A stretch of 64,000 nucleotides of DNA from JADJXV01 sp964527785 (lineage in GTDB: Bacteria > Bacteroidota > Ignavibacteria > Kapaibacteriales > UBA961), in NCBI GenBank assembly GCA_964527785.1, contig CAZGNO010000005.1, forward strand, positions 16,362 to 80,361, given 5' to 3'. The notes below the pieces were generated by a model. The model worked only from the letters and a program-made list of their open reading frames with translations, ran no database searches and was not told the origin of the DNA. The translations under genes and the position numbers were made by a program. This document shows positions 1-8,558 of the stretch, piece by piece; the first letter of the stretch is position 1; the number at the start of each line of letters is the position of its first letter.

Positions 1-1
1 G

Positions 2-370
2 AAAAGAAGTAAGAAGGTAATATGTGTGGTTGAAGAGCCGAGTGATGTTCTCGCAATTGAAAAAACAAATGATTTCTCAGGGAAATATCATGTTCTGCAT
101 GGAGCAATGAACCCGCTTGAAGGAATCGGACCGAACGATTTGAAGATTCGTGAATTGGTTACCCGCATTAATGACGATGTTGAAGAAGTTATTCTGGCAC
201 TAGACCCGAATGTAGAGGGTGAAGTTACAACGCAATATCTTAGCAAGCTTCTGAAACCACTAGGCGTCCGTGTTACGCGTATTGCACGCGGGGTTCCAAT
301 CGGGAGTGACCTCGAATTTGCTGATGAAGCCACACTGTCCCGAGCTATTGAAGGTAGGATATCATTATAA
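2..370 (+). CDS. recR: Recombination protein RecR, C-terminal part (5' end outside window)
   Basis: The reading frame is open to the window edge, so only the C-terminal ~120 residues are present. They begin in the Toprim domain: VICVVEEPSDVLAIEKT, then LALDPNVEGEVTTQYL and the closing ARGVPIGSDLEFADEATL, which is the highly conserved end of RecR. RecR is known to act with RecO (and RecF) in loading RecA onto single-stranded DNA gaps. The N-terminal HhH and zinc-finger parts are not in the window. The gene ends 6 bases before the next gene, suggesting co-transcription. Confidence 0.95.
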   Translation, partial: KRSKKVICVVEEPSDVLAIEKTNDFSGKYHVLHGAMNPLEGIGPNDLKIRELVTRINDDVEEVILALDPNVEGEVTTQYLSKLLKPLGVRVTRIARGVPIGSDLEFADEATLSRAIEGRISL

Positions 371-375
371 TTGAC

Positions 376-1125
376 ATGAACAGTAAACACGAATGGTTCG
401 ATGAATGGTTCGAAAGCCCTTGGTATTTGGAATTATACAGTCATCGGACTGCTGCAGAAGCAGGCAAGGCAATCGCACTGTTTCAATCGGTAACAGGTGT
501 AAAAACAGGTAGTAAAGTGCTTGATCTTTGTTGTGGCACGGGGCGTCACGCACGCTCGCTGGCTGAGCTTGGATATGATGTGACGGGAATAGACTATTCT
601 CATTTCTTCATTGATAAAGCGAGTAAAGAAAGTACCTTAGAGAATCTACAGTATGCACATTGTGATATGCGGGAGACGTACCCAAATGCACCGTATGATG
701 CAATCGTTAATTTCTTTACCAGTTTTGGATATTTTGAAGAAGATTGCGAAAACGGTTTGGTGCTTTCGAGGGTTCGTGAAGCACTTGCCGGTGACGGGTG
801 GTTCATGCTAGATTTTTTGAATGAGCAGTATGTTCGCCAGACATTAGTACCCAAAAGTGAAAAAGAGCTTTCAGGTGCGCTTGTAACAGAATGTAGAAGG
901 ATTGAGGGGCTGTTTGTAGTTAAAGATATTGTTATCGAGGTGGAAGGCAGTATTGGGGGAATGTTGACGTTCCAAGAGCGTGTCCGTTTATATAATTATG
1001 AAGAGATGGAAATGCTGCACACACAAGCAGGATTTTTGGTACACAAATACTATGGCAGCTATCTTGGTGAGGAATTCAATCCTGAAAGTTCTAAACGTTT
1101 GATTCTTTTTTCGAGACCTGAGTGA
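376..1125 (+). CDS. Class I SAM-dependent methyltransferase
   Basis: The 249-residue protein has a class I Rossmann methyltransferase fold. Motif I is VLDLCCGTGRHARSLAELG at about residues 49-67, followed by the acidic ribose-binding GIDYS, and a post-motif region NFFTSFGYF typical of small-molecule methyltransferases. No signal peptide or membrane segment is visible, so it is cytoplasmic. It starts 6 bases after recR, probably in the same transcript. The substrate cannot be read from sequence. Confidence 0.85.
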   Translation: MNSKHEWFDEWFESPWYLELYSHRTAAEAGKAIALFQSVTGVKTGSKVLDLCCGTGRHARSLAELGYDVTGIDYSHFFIDKASKESTLENLQYAHCDMRETYPNAPYDAIVNFFTSFGYFEEDCENGLVLSRVREALAGDGWFMLDFLNEQYVRQTLVPKSEKELSGALVTECRRIEGLFVVKDIVIEVEGSIGGMLTFQERVRLYNYEEMEMLHTQAGFLVHKYYGSYLGEEFNPESSKRLILFSRPE

Positions 1126-1204
1126 TCAGATGTATCCTTTCATCAGCTTTTATCAGGTGATTTCAAAAGTGAAGAACTGAGAGCTTTAAGATTATCCCTA
1201 CCTC

Positions 1205-1966
1205 TTATTCCTTGCCTCTTATCTTCATCTCCCACAAAAAAACATATTTGAGAAACACATACACAAATGCGCTTATTGCCGCGATAAATCCATGAATCCC
1301 GTCTAAAAAACCACGTTGGAAAATGTAGTTACGAATGAATGAAAAGGCAGGGTTAAATAGTAATTTGCCAATACTAGGTTTTTTCCCTTTTGCGTGATAG
1401 GAAACGGCAGTATGGTATGCGTAATAAACGGTCTTTTCAAAGTGCTGGCGAATATCGCGATATGAATGGTGGAGTAATTCTCCATTGATATTACCGGTCA
1501 TACCTTCAACGAATAAAACATCATGCGGATTATAACCACCCCACACCGGGTTTGAATCTCGGCGTACTAGCCGTAATTTTCTGTCCGGCTGCCATGCATA
1601 CTGTAGGGTTTTTCCGAGATATACTGTTCTCCTGTTTATTTTCCAGCCATTTATCTGAGGTGTTGTTATTGCTTGTGAAAGTGATGTAACCAGTTCCGGT
1701 GTGACTACTTCATCACAATCCAAACATAGTATCCATTCCTGCGAACATTTTTCGAGGGCTGAATTCTTTTGAGCAATATGCCCTTTCCATTCTTCGAGAT
1801 ATATTTTTGCTCCGAATTCAGACGCGATTTCGCGTGTTCTATCAGTAGAATTGGAATCAACAAGAATAATTTCGGCAGCAAACGGCGCAATGCTTTCTAA
1901 AGTTCTGCGAATATTATTTTCCTCGTTGAACGATATTATTGCAACTGAAAGAGGGAGTGTAGCCAT
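1205..1966 (-). CDS. Family 2 glycosyltransferase (WaaE/KdtX-like)
   Basis: The 253-residue protein begins with the GT-A signature SVAIISFNEENNIRRTLESI, then VDSNSTDRT and the metal-binding acidic motif LCLDCDEVV at about residues 80-88. The order and length match the lipopolysaccharide-core WaaE/KdtX branch of GT2. A hydrophobic stretch near the C terminus (about residues 215-245) suggests membrane association. The likely role is adding a sugar to lipid-linked cell-surface glycan. The exact donor and acceptor are unknown. A second, divergent GT2 gene follows on the same strand. Confidence 0.88.
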   Translation of the reverse strand: MATLPLSVAIISFNEENNIRRTLESIAPFAAEIILVDSNSTDRTREIASEFGAKIYLEEWKGHIAQKNSALEKCSQEWILCLDCDEVVTPELVTSLSQAITTPQINGWKINRRTVYLGKTLQYAWQPDRKLRLVRRDSNPVWGGYNPHDVLFVEGMTGNINGELLHHSYRDIRQHFEKTVYYAYHTAVSYHAKGKKPSIGKLLFNPAFSFIRNYIFQRGFLDGIHGFIAAISAFVYVFLKYVFLWEMKIRGKE

Positions 1967-2042
1967 ACTATTGCAGATAATTCCAATTATAAAACTCTTT
2001 GTGACCCTGCGGGAAATTTCTTTCTCTTTAGGTTAGGTCGGT

Positions 2043-2161
2043 TGTTTACCGTCGCGCAATGAATAGTTGTAAAATATTTTTTTTGTACATCCTAAGACCT
2101 TGAAGGTTTTCGAAAACCTTCAAGGTCTTAACTATAACGTATCAATGCACGACGGTAAACA
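2043..2161. repeat. Nested inverted-repeat element, MITE/REP-like
   Basis: Outer arms 2043-2062 and 2142-2161 are inverted copies of a 20-mer with two mismatches (TGTTTACCGTCG core). They enclose a 38-bp perfect palindrome at 2093-2130. The element sits in the gap between two glycosyltransferase genes and encodes nothing. Such nested palindromes are commonly dispersed non-coding repeats; being a non-autonomous mobile unit is inference. Confidence 0.6.
2093..2130. repeat. 38-bp perfect palindrome
   Basis: The arms read TAAGACCTTGAAGGTTTTC and its exact complement with no spacer. It could form a cruciform in DNA or a long RNA hairpin. Palindromes built on ACCTTGAAGGTTTT are, from general knowledge, frequent intergenic repeats in Bacteroidota-type genomes. 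No T-tract follows on either strand, so it is not a standard terminator. Confidence 0.75.
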
Positions 2162-2189
2162 GTACCTTCCTTCTAAGCGTCTATACAGA

Positions 2190-2212
2190 ATGACAGTTGT
2201 AACAACTGTCAT
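2190..2212. repeat. 10-bp inverted repeat downstream of the second glycosyltransferase
   Basis: Arms ATGACAGTTG and CAACTGTCAT are separated by TAA, 9 bases past the stop codon of the leftward glycosyltransferase. It may be a weak transcript-end hairpin, but no T-run follows. Confidence 0.4.
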
Positions 2213-2220
2213 GACTTTAC

Positions 2221-3096
2221 TTAGACCTCAATAAAATTCTTGTATTCACCTATTCGCCATCCGGTCATTCTCTCGATTGCATCAGCAATTTTCATACGTA
2301 GCGGCTTGGATTTGCGTCTGCTGCTGTCGAAATACTGTGTCCATTCTCTGGATTGCTCGATACGTTTCTTCATTACGTGGGGATGAGTTTCAGTGAATCG
2401 CTCCAGTTCATAGCATTGATATTCAAATTCATCAACGTTTGGAATGTTTTCTTTCATCCAATCGTCTGAGTGCCATAATTTATGAAATGACTGTTGCTTG
2501 CGCTGTTGAATACGCGGATGCTTTACCCAGCCGTAATGGAAAATCCTTGCCTTAGTTCTATGGGCTGATAGCTTTACAGGGACTCCATTCTCCATCTTCC
2601 TAAATCCTTGCGCATCACTCCATGAAATAACTTTACCGGTATTTCTGAAAGCACGAATTTCCTGCCGATACCATTGCCGTCCTGCACCAAGATAATCATA
2701 ATTTCCATAAAAATGGCGATACGCAAAAAGCAGGGCATCCGTTTTTTGGGATTCTGCTTTGGCAATTTCACTGAGAATAATCGGATAATCTTCTTCATGA
2801 AGAACTTCATCGGCTTGCAGGTAGATGCACCAGTCACCAGTGCAGTGTTTTAGAGCTTCATTGGTTTGGTCGGCGAGGATTCTACCGCCTTGACGAAGCG
2901 AATCATCCCATACGGTTTCGATGATTTTGAGTTTTGGTGATTGGAGAGCTTGGAGGAGTTCCAGGGTACGGTCGTCCGATTTGCCTACGGAAACGACAAC
3001 TTCATCACAGAGCGGCAGCAGGGAAGTGATTGATTCCACAACAGGATAATCGAATATTTCTGCATTGCGAACGAATGAAAAGCCGGAAATTTTCAT
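2221..3096 (-). CDS. Family 2 glycosyltransferase
   Basis: I place the start at the internal ATG giving MKISGFSFVRNAEIFDYPV, because GT2 proteins of this type begin there and the upstream extension runs into the rplS terminator. Visible signatures are the N-terminal beta strand, VVSVGKSDDRT and the acidic LQADEVLHEED motif near residue 105. Length is 291 residues, soluble or peripheral. It resembles predicted glycosyltransferases of surface polysaccharide or protein glycosylation. The substrate is unknown. Confidence 0.85.
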   Translation of the reverse strand: MKISGFSFVRNAEIFDYPVVESITSLLPLCDEVVVSVGKSDDRTLELLQALQSPKLKIIETVWDDSLRQGGRILADQTNEALKHCTGDWCIYLQADEVLHEEDYPIILSEIAKAESQKTDALLFAYRHFYGNYDYLGAGRQWYRQEIRAFRNTGKVISWSDAQGFRKMENGVPVKLSAHRTKARIFHYGWVKHPRIQQRKQQSFHKLWHSDDWMKENIPNVDEFEYQCYELERFTETHPHVMKKRIEQSREWTQYFDSSRRKSKPLRMKIADAIERMTGWRIGEYKNFIEV

Positions 3097-3109
3097 CAGA
3101 ATTGAAAAT

Positions 3110-3145
3110 AAAAAAAACGGCAAACAAATTCATTTTGTCTGCCGT
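3110..3145 (-). terminator. Intrinsic terminator of rplS
   Basis: On the minus strand a 12-bp stem (ACGGCAGACAAA paired with its near-complement, one wobble) is followed directly by a run of eight T. It lies 33 bases past the rplS stop codon and separates rplS from the glycosyltransferase. Confidence 0.88.
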
Positions 3146-3177
3146 AAAGAATCTCTTGCTTTGCACTAGTAAGAAAA

Positions 3178-3558
3178 TTAGCTGAGTTTCGCTCTGATTT
3201 TCTTTTCTGACATTCCACGCAAATAATAGAGTTTGGAACGGCGGGCATTACCCTGACGAACTACGTCAATACTTTGGATAATAGGTGAGTAGAGAGGAAA
3301 AATACGCTCTACACCAACACCATTAGATACTTTACGAACGCGAAACGTAGCATTGATGCCCGAACCGCGACGCGCGATAACAATTCCTTGATAATTCTGA
3401 ACGCGCTCTTTTTCACCTTCAATAACACGCACAGCCACTACAACAGTGTCGCCGGGACGAAACGCAGGAATATCGGAAGTACCTGATTCGCTTTTGCTGC
3501 GGCGCACTTCGAGTGCCTTTGCAATGTGTATTTGTTCGATTACATCAATCTTGTTCAT
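3178..3558 (-). CDS. rplS: 50S ribosomal protein L19
   Basis: The 126-residue protein matches L19 along its length: N-terminal helix, FRPGDTVVVAVRVIEG, the near-invariant QNYQGIVIARRGSGINATF, and VERIFPLYSPIIQSIDVVRQG with a basic C-terminal tail. L19 sits at the interface of the 30S and 50S subunits. Upstream 3559-3720 holds no gene. The usual trmD partner is not adjacent here, and its own terminator follows, so it is probably transcribed alone. Confidence 0.98.
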   Translation of the reverse strand: MNKIDVIEQIHIAKALEVRRSKSESGTSDIPAFRPGDTVVVAVRVIEGEKERVQNYQGIVIARRGSGINATFRVRKVSNGVGVERIFPLYSPIIQSIDVVRQGNARRSKLYYLRGMSEKKIRAKLS

Positions 3559-3721
3559 GACTTTTCTCTGGATAGACTAAAAAATGAAGACACAAAAATA
3601 CAGTTATTTTCGGAAGTTACCAAATTGAATTTGTAAGTAAGGGGTGAAATTAGAGTTTTGTGGAAAAACTATAAGAATGAAGTTGGATTGGTGAATCTAT
3701 AGGTAATGTAGATATTCCCTA

Positions 3722-3745
3722 GAATCGGGTTTGCAAACCCGATTC
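3722..3745. repeat. 24-bp perfect palindrome
   Basis: GAATCGGGTTTG is followed immediately by its exact complement, in the gap between rplS and gcvP and next to the gcvP terminator. It is probably a dispersed intergenic palindrome; no function can be read. Confidence 0.6.
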
Positions 3746-3746
3746 G

Positions 3747-3786
3747 GAAGAAAAAAAGCCGCCTCCATACGGGGACGGCTTTTAGA
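3747..3786 (-). terminator. Intrinsic terminator of gcvP
   Basis: AAAAGCCG and CGGCTTTT form a stem around a partly paired GC-rich loop at 3756-3783. On the minus strand the stem is followed by a T-tract, about 20 bases past the gcvP stop. It has A/T tracts on both sides and could also work in the other direction. Confidence 0.85.
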
Positions 3787-3802
3787 ATTACACCAAAATC
3801 AA

Positions 3803-6661
3803 TTACTGATAATCCTCAATCGGAGGGCAAGCGCAGATAAGTGTCCTGTCCCCGTGCGTGTCGTTAACGCGTCCTACCGAGGGCCAGAACTTATGTTCGC
3901 GAACCCATGGCATCGGGAATGCTGCCTTTGTACGTGAATATCCGTGATTCCATTCATCACCGGTAACTACCGACACGGTATGCGGAGCGTTTTTGAGAAC
4001 ATTATCTTCTCTGCTTTGCGTTCCGGCTTCGATTTCCTTTATTTCTTCGCCAATGCATATTAAGGCATCACAGAAACGGTCTAGTTCTTCCATTGGCTCA
4101 CTTTCAGTCGGCTCAATCATCAGCGTACCGGCAACAGGGAAGGAAACAGTAGGAGCGTGGAAACCATAGTCCATCAAGCGTTTGGCAATATCACCGACTT
4201 CAATTCCGGCTGACAGTTTAAATTTTCGCATATCCACAATCATCTCGTGCGCTACCCGACCGTGCGAACCTTGGTAGAGAATAGGGAAGTGTTTTTCGAG
4301 ACGTGCCTTGATATAATTTGCATTCAGAATAGCAATCTTGGTTGCTTCGGTAAGTCCGTCGCTACCCATCATTTGAATATATGCCCACGAAATCAGAAGG
4401 ATAGACGAACTTCCCCATGGTGCTGCCGACACTGCAGATGCAATTGAACGTCCGTTATCAACAACCGAGTGTGAAGGAAGAAAATCTGCCAAATGTTCGC
4501 GAACACCAATCGGTCCCATGCCCGGTCCGCCGCCGCCGTGAGGAATACAGAATGTTTTATGGAGATTTAAGTGGCATACGTCCGCACCGATGTTACGGGG
4601 TGATGTAAGTCCTACCTGGGCGTTCATGTTTGCGCCGTCCATATATACTTGTCCGCCGCGCTCATGGATAATTTTACAAATTTCAATGATAGATTCCTCA
4701 AAAACACCGTGTGTAGAAGGATACGTCACCATCAAACAAGCAAGGTTGTCTTTGTGAAGCTCCGCTTTGGCGAGCAAATCTTCAACGTCAATGTTACCCA
4801 TGTCGTCGCATTTGGTTACTACCACTTTCATACCTGCCATAACTGCACTAGCCGGGTTTGTGCCGTGTGCCGATGACGGAATAAGAGCTACATTGCGATG
4901 AGCATTGCCGCGCGATTTGTGATACTCACGAATTGCAAGTAATCCCGCATATTCGCCTTGAGCACCGGAATTCGGTTGCAAGCTAATTGCATCAAAGCCC
5001 GTAATTTCGCAAAGAGCAGCTTCTAAGTTTTTGAAAATCTCTTGGTAACCCTCTGTTTGATAAAGCGGTGCAAACGGATGAATCCCGCCAAATTCGCGCC
5101 ATGTTACCGGTATCATTTCGGTAGTTGCATTTAGTTTCATTGTGCAGCTTCCGAGAGGTATCATTGAGTGAACCAATGACAAATCTTTATTTTCCAAATG
5201 CTTCATATAGCGTAGCATTTCATGTTCGGAATAGTATCTGTTGAACACGGTATGTGTCATAAATTCCGACGTGCGAATCAATTCTTTAGGTAACCCTTTA
5301 GTAGCTACCGTATAATTTGGCTGCGCTTTACCGGCAAGAGCAGGAGCGAGTACATAGAGTATCCCTTGAATATCTTCTTGTGTTGTCGTTTCATCAATCG
5401 AGATACCGACACAACCGTCAGGATAATACCTGAAATTCATACCGTTTGCTTCTGCAATCGGACGAACCATTTCAGCGTTTGGAAGTGATAGTTTGAGTGT
5501 ATCGAAAAACGTTGTGTTCTCAATTTTGCAGCCGATTGTTGTTGCTGCCGATGCGAGCATGGAAGTTAGAGCATGGGTGCGCTCTGCTATTGCAAGCAAT
5601 CCTTTCGGTCCATGATATACGCCATACATACTCGACATAACTGCAAGTAAAACTTGGGCAGTACAAATATTGCTGGTTGCCTTGTCGCGGCGGATATGCT
5701 GTTCGCGGGTTTGAAGTGCCATTCGAAGAGCGGGTTTTCCGCTTGAATCAATCGAAACACCGATAATGCGCCCGGGCATTTGGCGTTTGAAGTCTTCTTT
5801 CGTTGCAAAAAATGCTGCGTGAGGTCCGCCGTAACCCATCGGAACGCCGAAGCGTTGGGCAGTGCCAAGCACTACATCAGCACCAAATTCACCGGGTGGC
5901 GTGAGCACGCACAAACTTAGTAAATCAGCTGCTACCGCTACAAAAGCATGATTTTCATGCGCTGCTGAGCAGAACGAGGCGTAATTATTGATTTCACCGT
6001 TCCCGTCAGGATATTGAACAAGCGCGCCGAACACATTTGTCCAGTCAATGGTTTCATGATTGCCAATAATAAGGTCTATTCCAAGCGGTTCTGAACGGGT
6101 TTTGAGAAGGTCAATTGTTTGCGGGAAACAGTTCTCAGACACAAAGAACGCGTGTTTTTCTGCTGCTTCTTTGGGGCGTGAAGCATGGAAAAGGTGCATT
6201 GCTTCGGCAGCTGCGGTAGCTTCGTCAAGCAGGGAAGCGTTTGCTATTTGCATTCCTGTCAGGTCAATAATCATTGTCTGGAAATTTAATAACGCTTCCA
6301 AACGCCCTTGACTGATTTCGGCTTGGTAGGGAGTGTATTGTGTGTACCATCCGGGGTTTTCCATTACATTTCGGAGAATAACAGGAGGAGTTGTACAATT
6401 ATAATATCCCATCCCAATATACGATTTGAATACCTTGTTATGCGAGGCAACTTCACGAAGAGATTCTAAAAATTCGGTTTCAGTTTGGGCTGTTGTGCCG
6501 GAAAGTGGTTTTTTAAGGCGTATCGCAGGGGGAATTGTTTGGTTTATGAGCTGGTCTAGGGAATCAACACCTATCGTTTGAAGCATTTTTACTTTATCGT
6601 TAGCATCGGGACCTATATGACGATCAACAAATCGGTCGCTAACAAACATTTTTGGGTTCAT
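3803..6661 (-). CDS. gcvP: Glycine dehydrogenase (decarboxylating), P protein
   Basis: The 952-residue protein is the single-chain form with the two homologous halves fused. The N terminus FVDRHIGPDANDKVKMLQTI and the first-half motif EISQGRLEALLNFQTM are typical. The second half carries the PLP-lysine motif LHKTFCIPHGGGGPGMG near residue 700. It decarboxylates glycine and passes the aminomethyl group to lipoylated H protein in the cytoplasmic glycine cleavage system. No gcvH or gcvT is adjacent, so the genes are unlinked. A strong terminator follows. Length and motifs look intact. Confidence 0.98.
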   Translation of the reverse strand: MNPKMFVSDRFVDRHIGPDANDKVKMLQTIGVDSLDQLINQTIPPAIRLKKPLSGTTAQTETEFLESLREVASHNKVFKSYIGMGYYNCTTPPVILRNVMENPGWYTQYTPYQAEISQGRLEALLNFQTMIIDLTGMQIANASLLDEATAAAEAMHLFHASRPKEAAEKHAFFVSENCFPQTIDLLKTRSEPLGIDLIIGNHETIDWTNVFGALVQYPDGNGEINNYASFCSAAHENHAFVAVAADLLSLCVLTPPGEFGADVVLGTAQRFGVPMGYGGPHAAFFATKEDFKRQMPGRIIGVSIDSSGKPALRMALQTREQHIRRDKATSNICTAQVLLAVMSSMYGVYHGPKGLLAIAERTHALTSMLASAATTIGCKIENTTFFDTLKLSLPNAEMVRPIAEANGMNFRYYPDGCVGISIDETTTQEDIQGILYVLAPALAGKAQPNYTVATKGLPKELIRTSEFMTHTVFNRYYSEHEMLRYMKHLENKDLSLVHSMIPLGSCTMKLNATTEMIPVTWREFGGIHPFAPLYQTEGYQEIFKNLEAALCEITGFDAISLQPNSGAQGEYAGLLAIREYHKSRGNAHRNVALIPSSAHGTNPASAVMAGMKVVVTKCDDMGNIDVEDLLAKAELHKDNLACLMVTYPSTHGVFEESIIEICKIIHERGGQVYMDGANMNAQVGLTSPRNIGADVCHLNLHKTFCIPHGGGGPGMGPIGVREHLADFLPSHSVVDNGRSIASAVSAAPWGSSSILLISWAYIQMMGSDGLTEATKIAILNANYIKARLEKHFPILYQGSHGRVAHEMIVDMRKFKLSAGIEVGDIAKRLMDYGFHAPTVSFPVAGTLMIEPTESEPMEELDRFCDALICIGEEIKEIEAGTQSREDNVLKNAPHTVSVVTGDEWNHGYSRTKAAFPMPWVREHKFWPSVGRVNDTHGDRTLICACPPIEDYQ

Positions 6662-6780
6662 TGTACTATTGTCTCCATATTGAATTTATTGTTCGGGAAC
6701 AGTTTCAGATTACAAAATTACGAGGAATTTTTATTGTGAAGGGCATAGAAAGCAGCAAAGGAGATATAAAACGAGAAATG

Positions 6781-6814
6781 TCCTTTTCTATTTTAGCCAA
6801 ATTGCGTAAGTTTG
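6781..6814 (+). promoter_or_regulatory. Possible Bacteroidota-type promoter of tRNA-Lys
   Basis: TAAGTTTG at 6807-6814 fits the TAnnTTTG -7 box known from Bacteroidota, a few bases before the tRNA 5' end. A T-rich segment at about 6783-6792 may serve as the -33 region. This is pattern matching only. Confidence 0.35.
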
Positions 6815-6818
6815 CAAC

Positions 6819-6892
6819 GCTTCCTTAGCTCAGCTGGCTAGAGCAATTGACTCTTAATCAATGGGCCGAGGGTTCGAGTCCCTCAGGAAGCA
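6819..6892 (+). tRNA. tRNA-Lys (anticodon CTT)
   Basis: The cloverleaf is complete: acceptor GCTTCCT pairs with AGGAAGC, D-arm GCTC/GAGC, anticodon stem TTGA/TCAA around loop CTCTTAA (anticodon CTT), and T-arm with loop TTCGAGT. CCA is not encoded. The 3' part from 6850 is also present at the far right junction, so this gene is the attachment site of the element. It stays intact because the element supplies the 3' half. Confidence 0.97.
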
Positions 6893-6895
6893 CAA
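6850..6895 (+). repeat. attL core (46-bp direct repeat)
   Basis: This segment covers the anticodon loop through the 3' end of tRNA-Lys plus CACAA. It is identical to 63663-63708 and diverges on both sides. It marks the left junction between host and element. Confidence 0.95.
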
Positions 6896-6900
6896 AATAT

Positions 6901-6940
6901 AACCTCTTTGTAAACTAAAAAGTTACAAAGAGGTTTTTTT
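6901..6940 (+). terminator. Element-supplied terminator after tRNA-Lys
   Basis: A perfect 13-bp stem (AACCTCTTTGTAA and its complement) with a 9-base loop is followed by seven T. It lies inside the element, immediately after the attL core, and replaces the host terminator now displaced to 63714-63745. Confidence 0.92.
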
Positions 6941-6968
6941 ATTTGTATTTTTGAAAATATTATAAAAC

Positions 6969-6985
6969 TGTACCCAAACTGTACC
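6969..6985 (+). repeat. Candidate integrase arm site (P' side)
   Basis: TGTACCCAAACTGTACC, a doublet of TGTACC spaced 11 bases apart, is repeated exactly at 63525-63541 in the same orientation. In the excised circle the two copies flank the attachment core at roughly equal distances (~120-140 bp), as integrase arm sites do. Confidence 0.6.
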
Positions 6986-7042
6986 AATAAGATTTTATAA
7001 ATTTTATGAGAAACGCCGTAAGTCAACTTAATCCCCCCCCCC

Positions 7043-7052
7043 NNNNNNNNNN
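7043..7052. other. Assembly gap (10 N) after a C10 run
   Basis: Ten N follow ten consecutive C (7033-7042). The real gap length is unknown. It interrupts the leftmost end of the element and truncates the gene that begins to its right. Confidence 0.97.
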
Positions 7053-7388
7053 CCAAGGACTGTTGCAAGAAAGAAGAAAAAAAGTAGTAAAGGTTTGAAA
7101 AAGGGATATTGTTCCCGTGTGTTTTTGAATAAACCTGATTGTGATTCTCCGGCATTCATACGCTGCAAAATTGAAAAGTATGCAGAATACAGCATTGCAA
7201 TTTCAGACTGCCACAATAGAATCAACTTACATGGTAATGTGGGAAATAAAAAAAGCAGGGAAAATGCTCTTTACAAAATCAATATGTTGATTAAAGAACT
7301 TGAAAAAATGGAACAGTTCATTCTTAAACATGCCTCTGAGTTCCAAGAGCCAAGTTATGAGAACAGTGTGTTTATCGGTGAAGATTGA
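7053..7388 (+). CDS. Hypothetical protein, 5' end lost in assembly gap
   Basis: The frame is open without a stop from the gap edge at 7053, so the true start is probably in the missing sequence. The only start-like codon visible is TTG at 7095. The visible part begins with a lysine-rich stretch (RKKKKSSKG), then a short domain with four cysteines (CSRVF, DCDSP, RCKIEKY, SDCHNR), and ends in a helical segment. Cysteine spacing could bind a metal, but no family is recognised. It is the first gene inside attL. Confidence 0.55.
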   Translation, partial: PRTVARKKKKSSKGLKKGYCSRVFLNKPDCDSPAFIRCKIEKYAEYSIAISDCHNRINLHGNVGNKKSRENALYKINMLIKELEKMEQFILKHASEFQEPSYENSVFIGED

Positions 7389-7442
7389 AATACTGTGTTA
7401 AGTTAAAAGTAAAGGAATCTCTACTATAATATAGGTGCATTA

Positions 7443-7628
7443 ATGAAGAAAAAACGTCGCCGTTGTGACTATTATACTGATGAAGTCCGGGCTGAAATCA
7501 ATGCTTTCTATAAAGCTCAGAACGGTGAAGAACTGAAAGTAAAATTTCGAGACTATAATAAAGAATATATGAGAAAATACCGGCTTCTCAGAAAGGTAAA
7601 AAAACAACTGCGAAAAAAACGGGCATAG
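7443..7628 (+). CDS. Small basic protein
   Basis: The 61-residue product is strongly basic at both ends (MKKKRRR and KKQLRKKRA) with a helical middle containing acidic and aromatic residues. That composition suits nucleic-acid or membrane-surface binding. No family is recognised. It lies between the gap-truncated gene and the first structural-block gene; 7629-7813 holds no gene, only an inverted repeat CTTTGCAC/GTGCAAAG at 7771-7807. Confidence 0.5.
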   Translation: MKKKRRRCDYYTDEVRAEINAFYKAQNGEELKVKFRDYNKEYMRKYRLLRKVKKQLRKKRA

Positions 7629-7813
7629 CCAATATGACATTTACACGTCATAATGTCCGTAAGGAAAAACTTTTTCAACCGATGATAACCCTCCGAGAAA
7701 TCTCTAATTACCAATAGAAAAACAGCGTAAGGAATAACAACCGCTTTTTTCTACACTCCAAACTACAGAGCTTTGCACTCAAGTTTTTACAAACAAAGTG
7801 TGCAAAGATCACA

Positions 7814-8554
7814 GTGTTTTACACTATTACCATACCTTCAAATGTAGAAAAATTACTTTCCGCACCGGTGGCAAGAGTGTCGCAGGTGTCATCGCTTTGT
7901 GATGGCGGGGATAATCCTTGCACATCATCTTATCCAATGTTCAAACGCTTTTGGTGGACACTCTTACAGGGTGATTATGAAAAAGCTGCTGCCGTTGTCA
8001 CCGATAGAGTAAATGCCAATCACGCCTCTGTAGATGGTTCGGTAATAAATTACTGTTTCCCTGTTGACTACGGTATTGATTCAAACTGCGCAAATATTTC
8101 AAGCACTGCATGTATAATGAACGTGTATTATAATGAAGCAATGGCAGGGAAAATCCCTGAATTTGATCCTTCAAAATACTCGTACCCTGATTCAACAAAA
8201 ACCTACCCTACTCTTTTATCCGAAGCAGAAAAAATCATTAAGCATGTGGAATTGGTTTCCGGTCAAGTTTACTTCATGGTAAAAGAAGTTCTGTATAATC
8301 TGTACTATGCAACGTATGCAGATTCCGCCACACGACTAAGTTATCAGTATATCGCACCTCAGAAATACAAAATCAACAAAGAACAACTTGAAAAACCTGC
8401 CAATGCGGGATCGGGTGTTACTGCTGCCGGTGAAGCGATTGAAGGTACATTCTCGGATATTATCACAATCGGCAAATGGATTTTAATCATTGGTGCTGCC
8501 GGAATAGCAATTTATTTTTTAGCTCCATTTTTTACTGCACTTACATCAAAATAA
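7814..8554 (+). CDS. Membrane-anchored protein, first gene of the late block
   Basis: About 246 residues from a GTG start; no ATG precedes it in frame, so the exact start is uncertain. The bulk is a soluble region with several cysteines and many tyrosines. One strong transmembrane helix lies near the C terminus (about residues 220-243, WILIIGAAGIAIYFLAPFF). No family is recognised. With the next gene, also a membrane protein, it opens a set of structural genes, which fits a virion membrane or entry protein by inference. Confidence 0.7.
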   Translation: MFYTITIPSNVEKLLSAPVARVSQVSSLCDGGDNPCTSSYPMFKRFWWTLLQGDYEKAAAVVTDRVNANHASVDGSVINYCFPVDYGIDSNCANISSTACIMNVYYNEAMAGKIPEFDPSKYSYPDSTKTYPTLLSEAEKIIKHVELVSGQVYFMVKEVLYNLYYATYADSATRLSYQYIAPQKYKINKEQLEKPANAGSGVTAAGEAIEGTFSDIITIGKWILIIGAAGIAIYFLAPFFTALTSK

Positions 8555-8558
8555 AGCT

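Noticed and set aside
2093..2130. Intrinsic terminator
   Set aside because: It is a very stable palindrome but has no T-run on either strand and lies within a larger repeat element.
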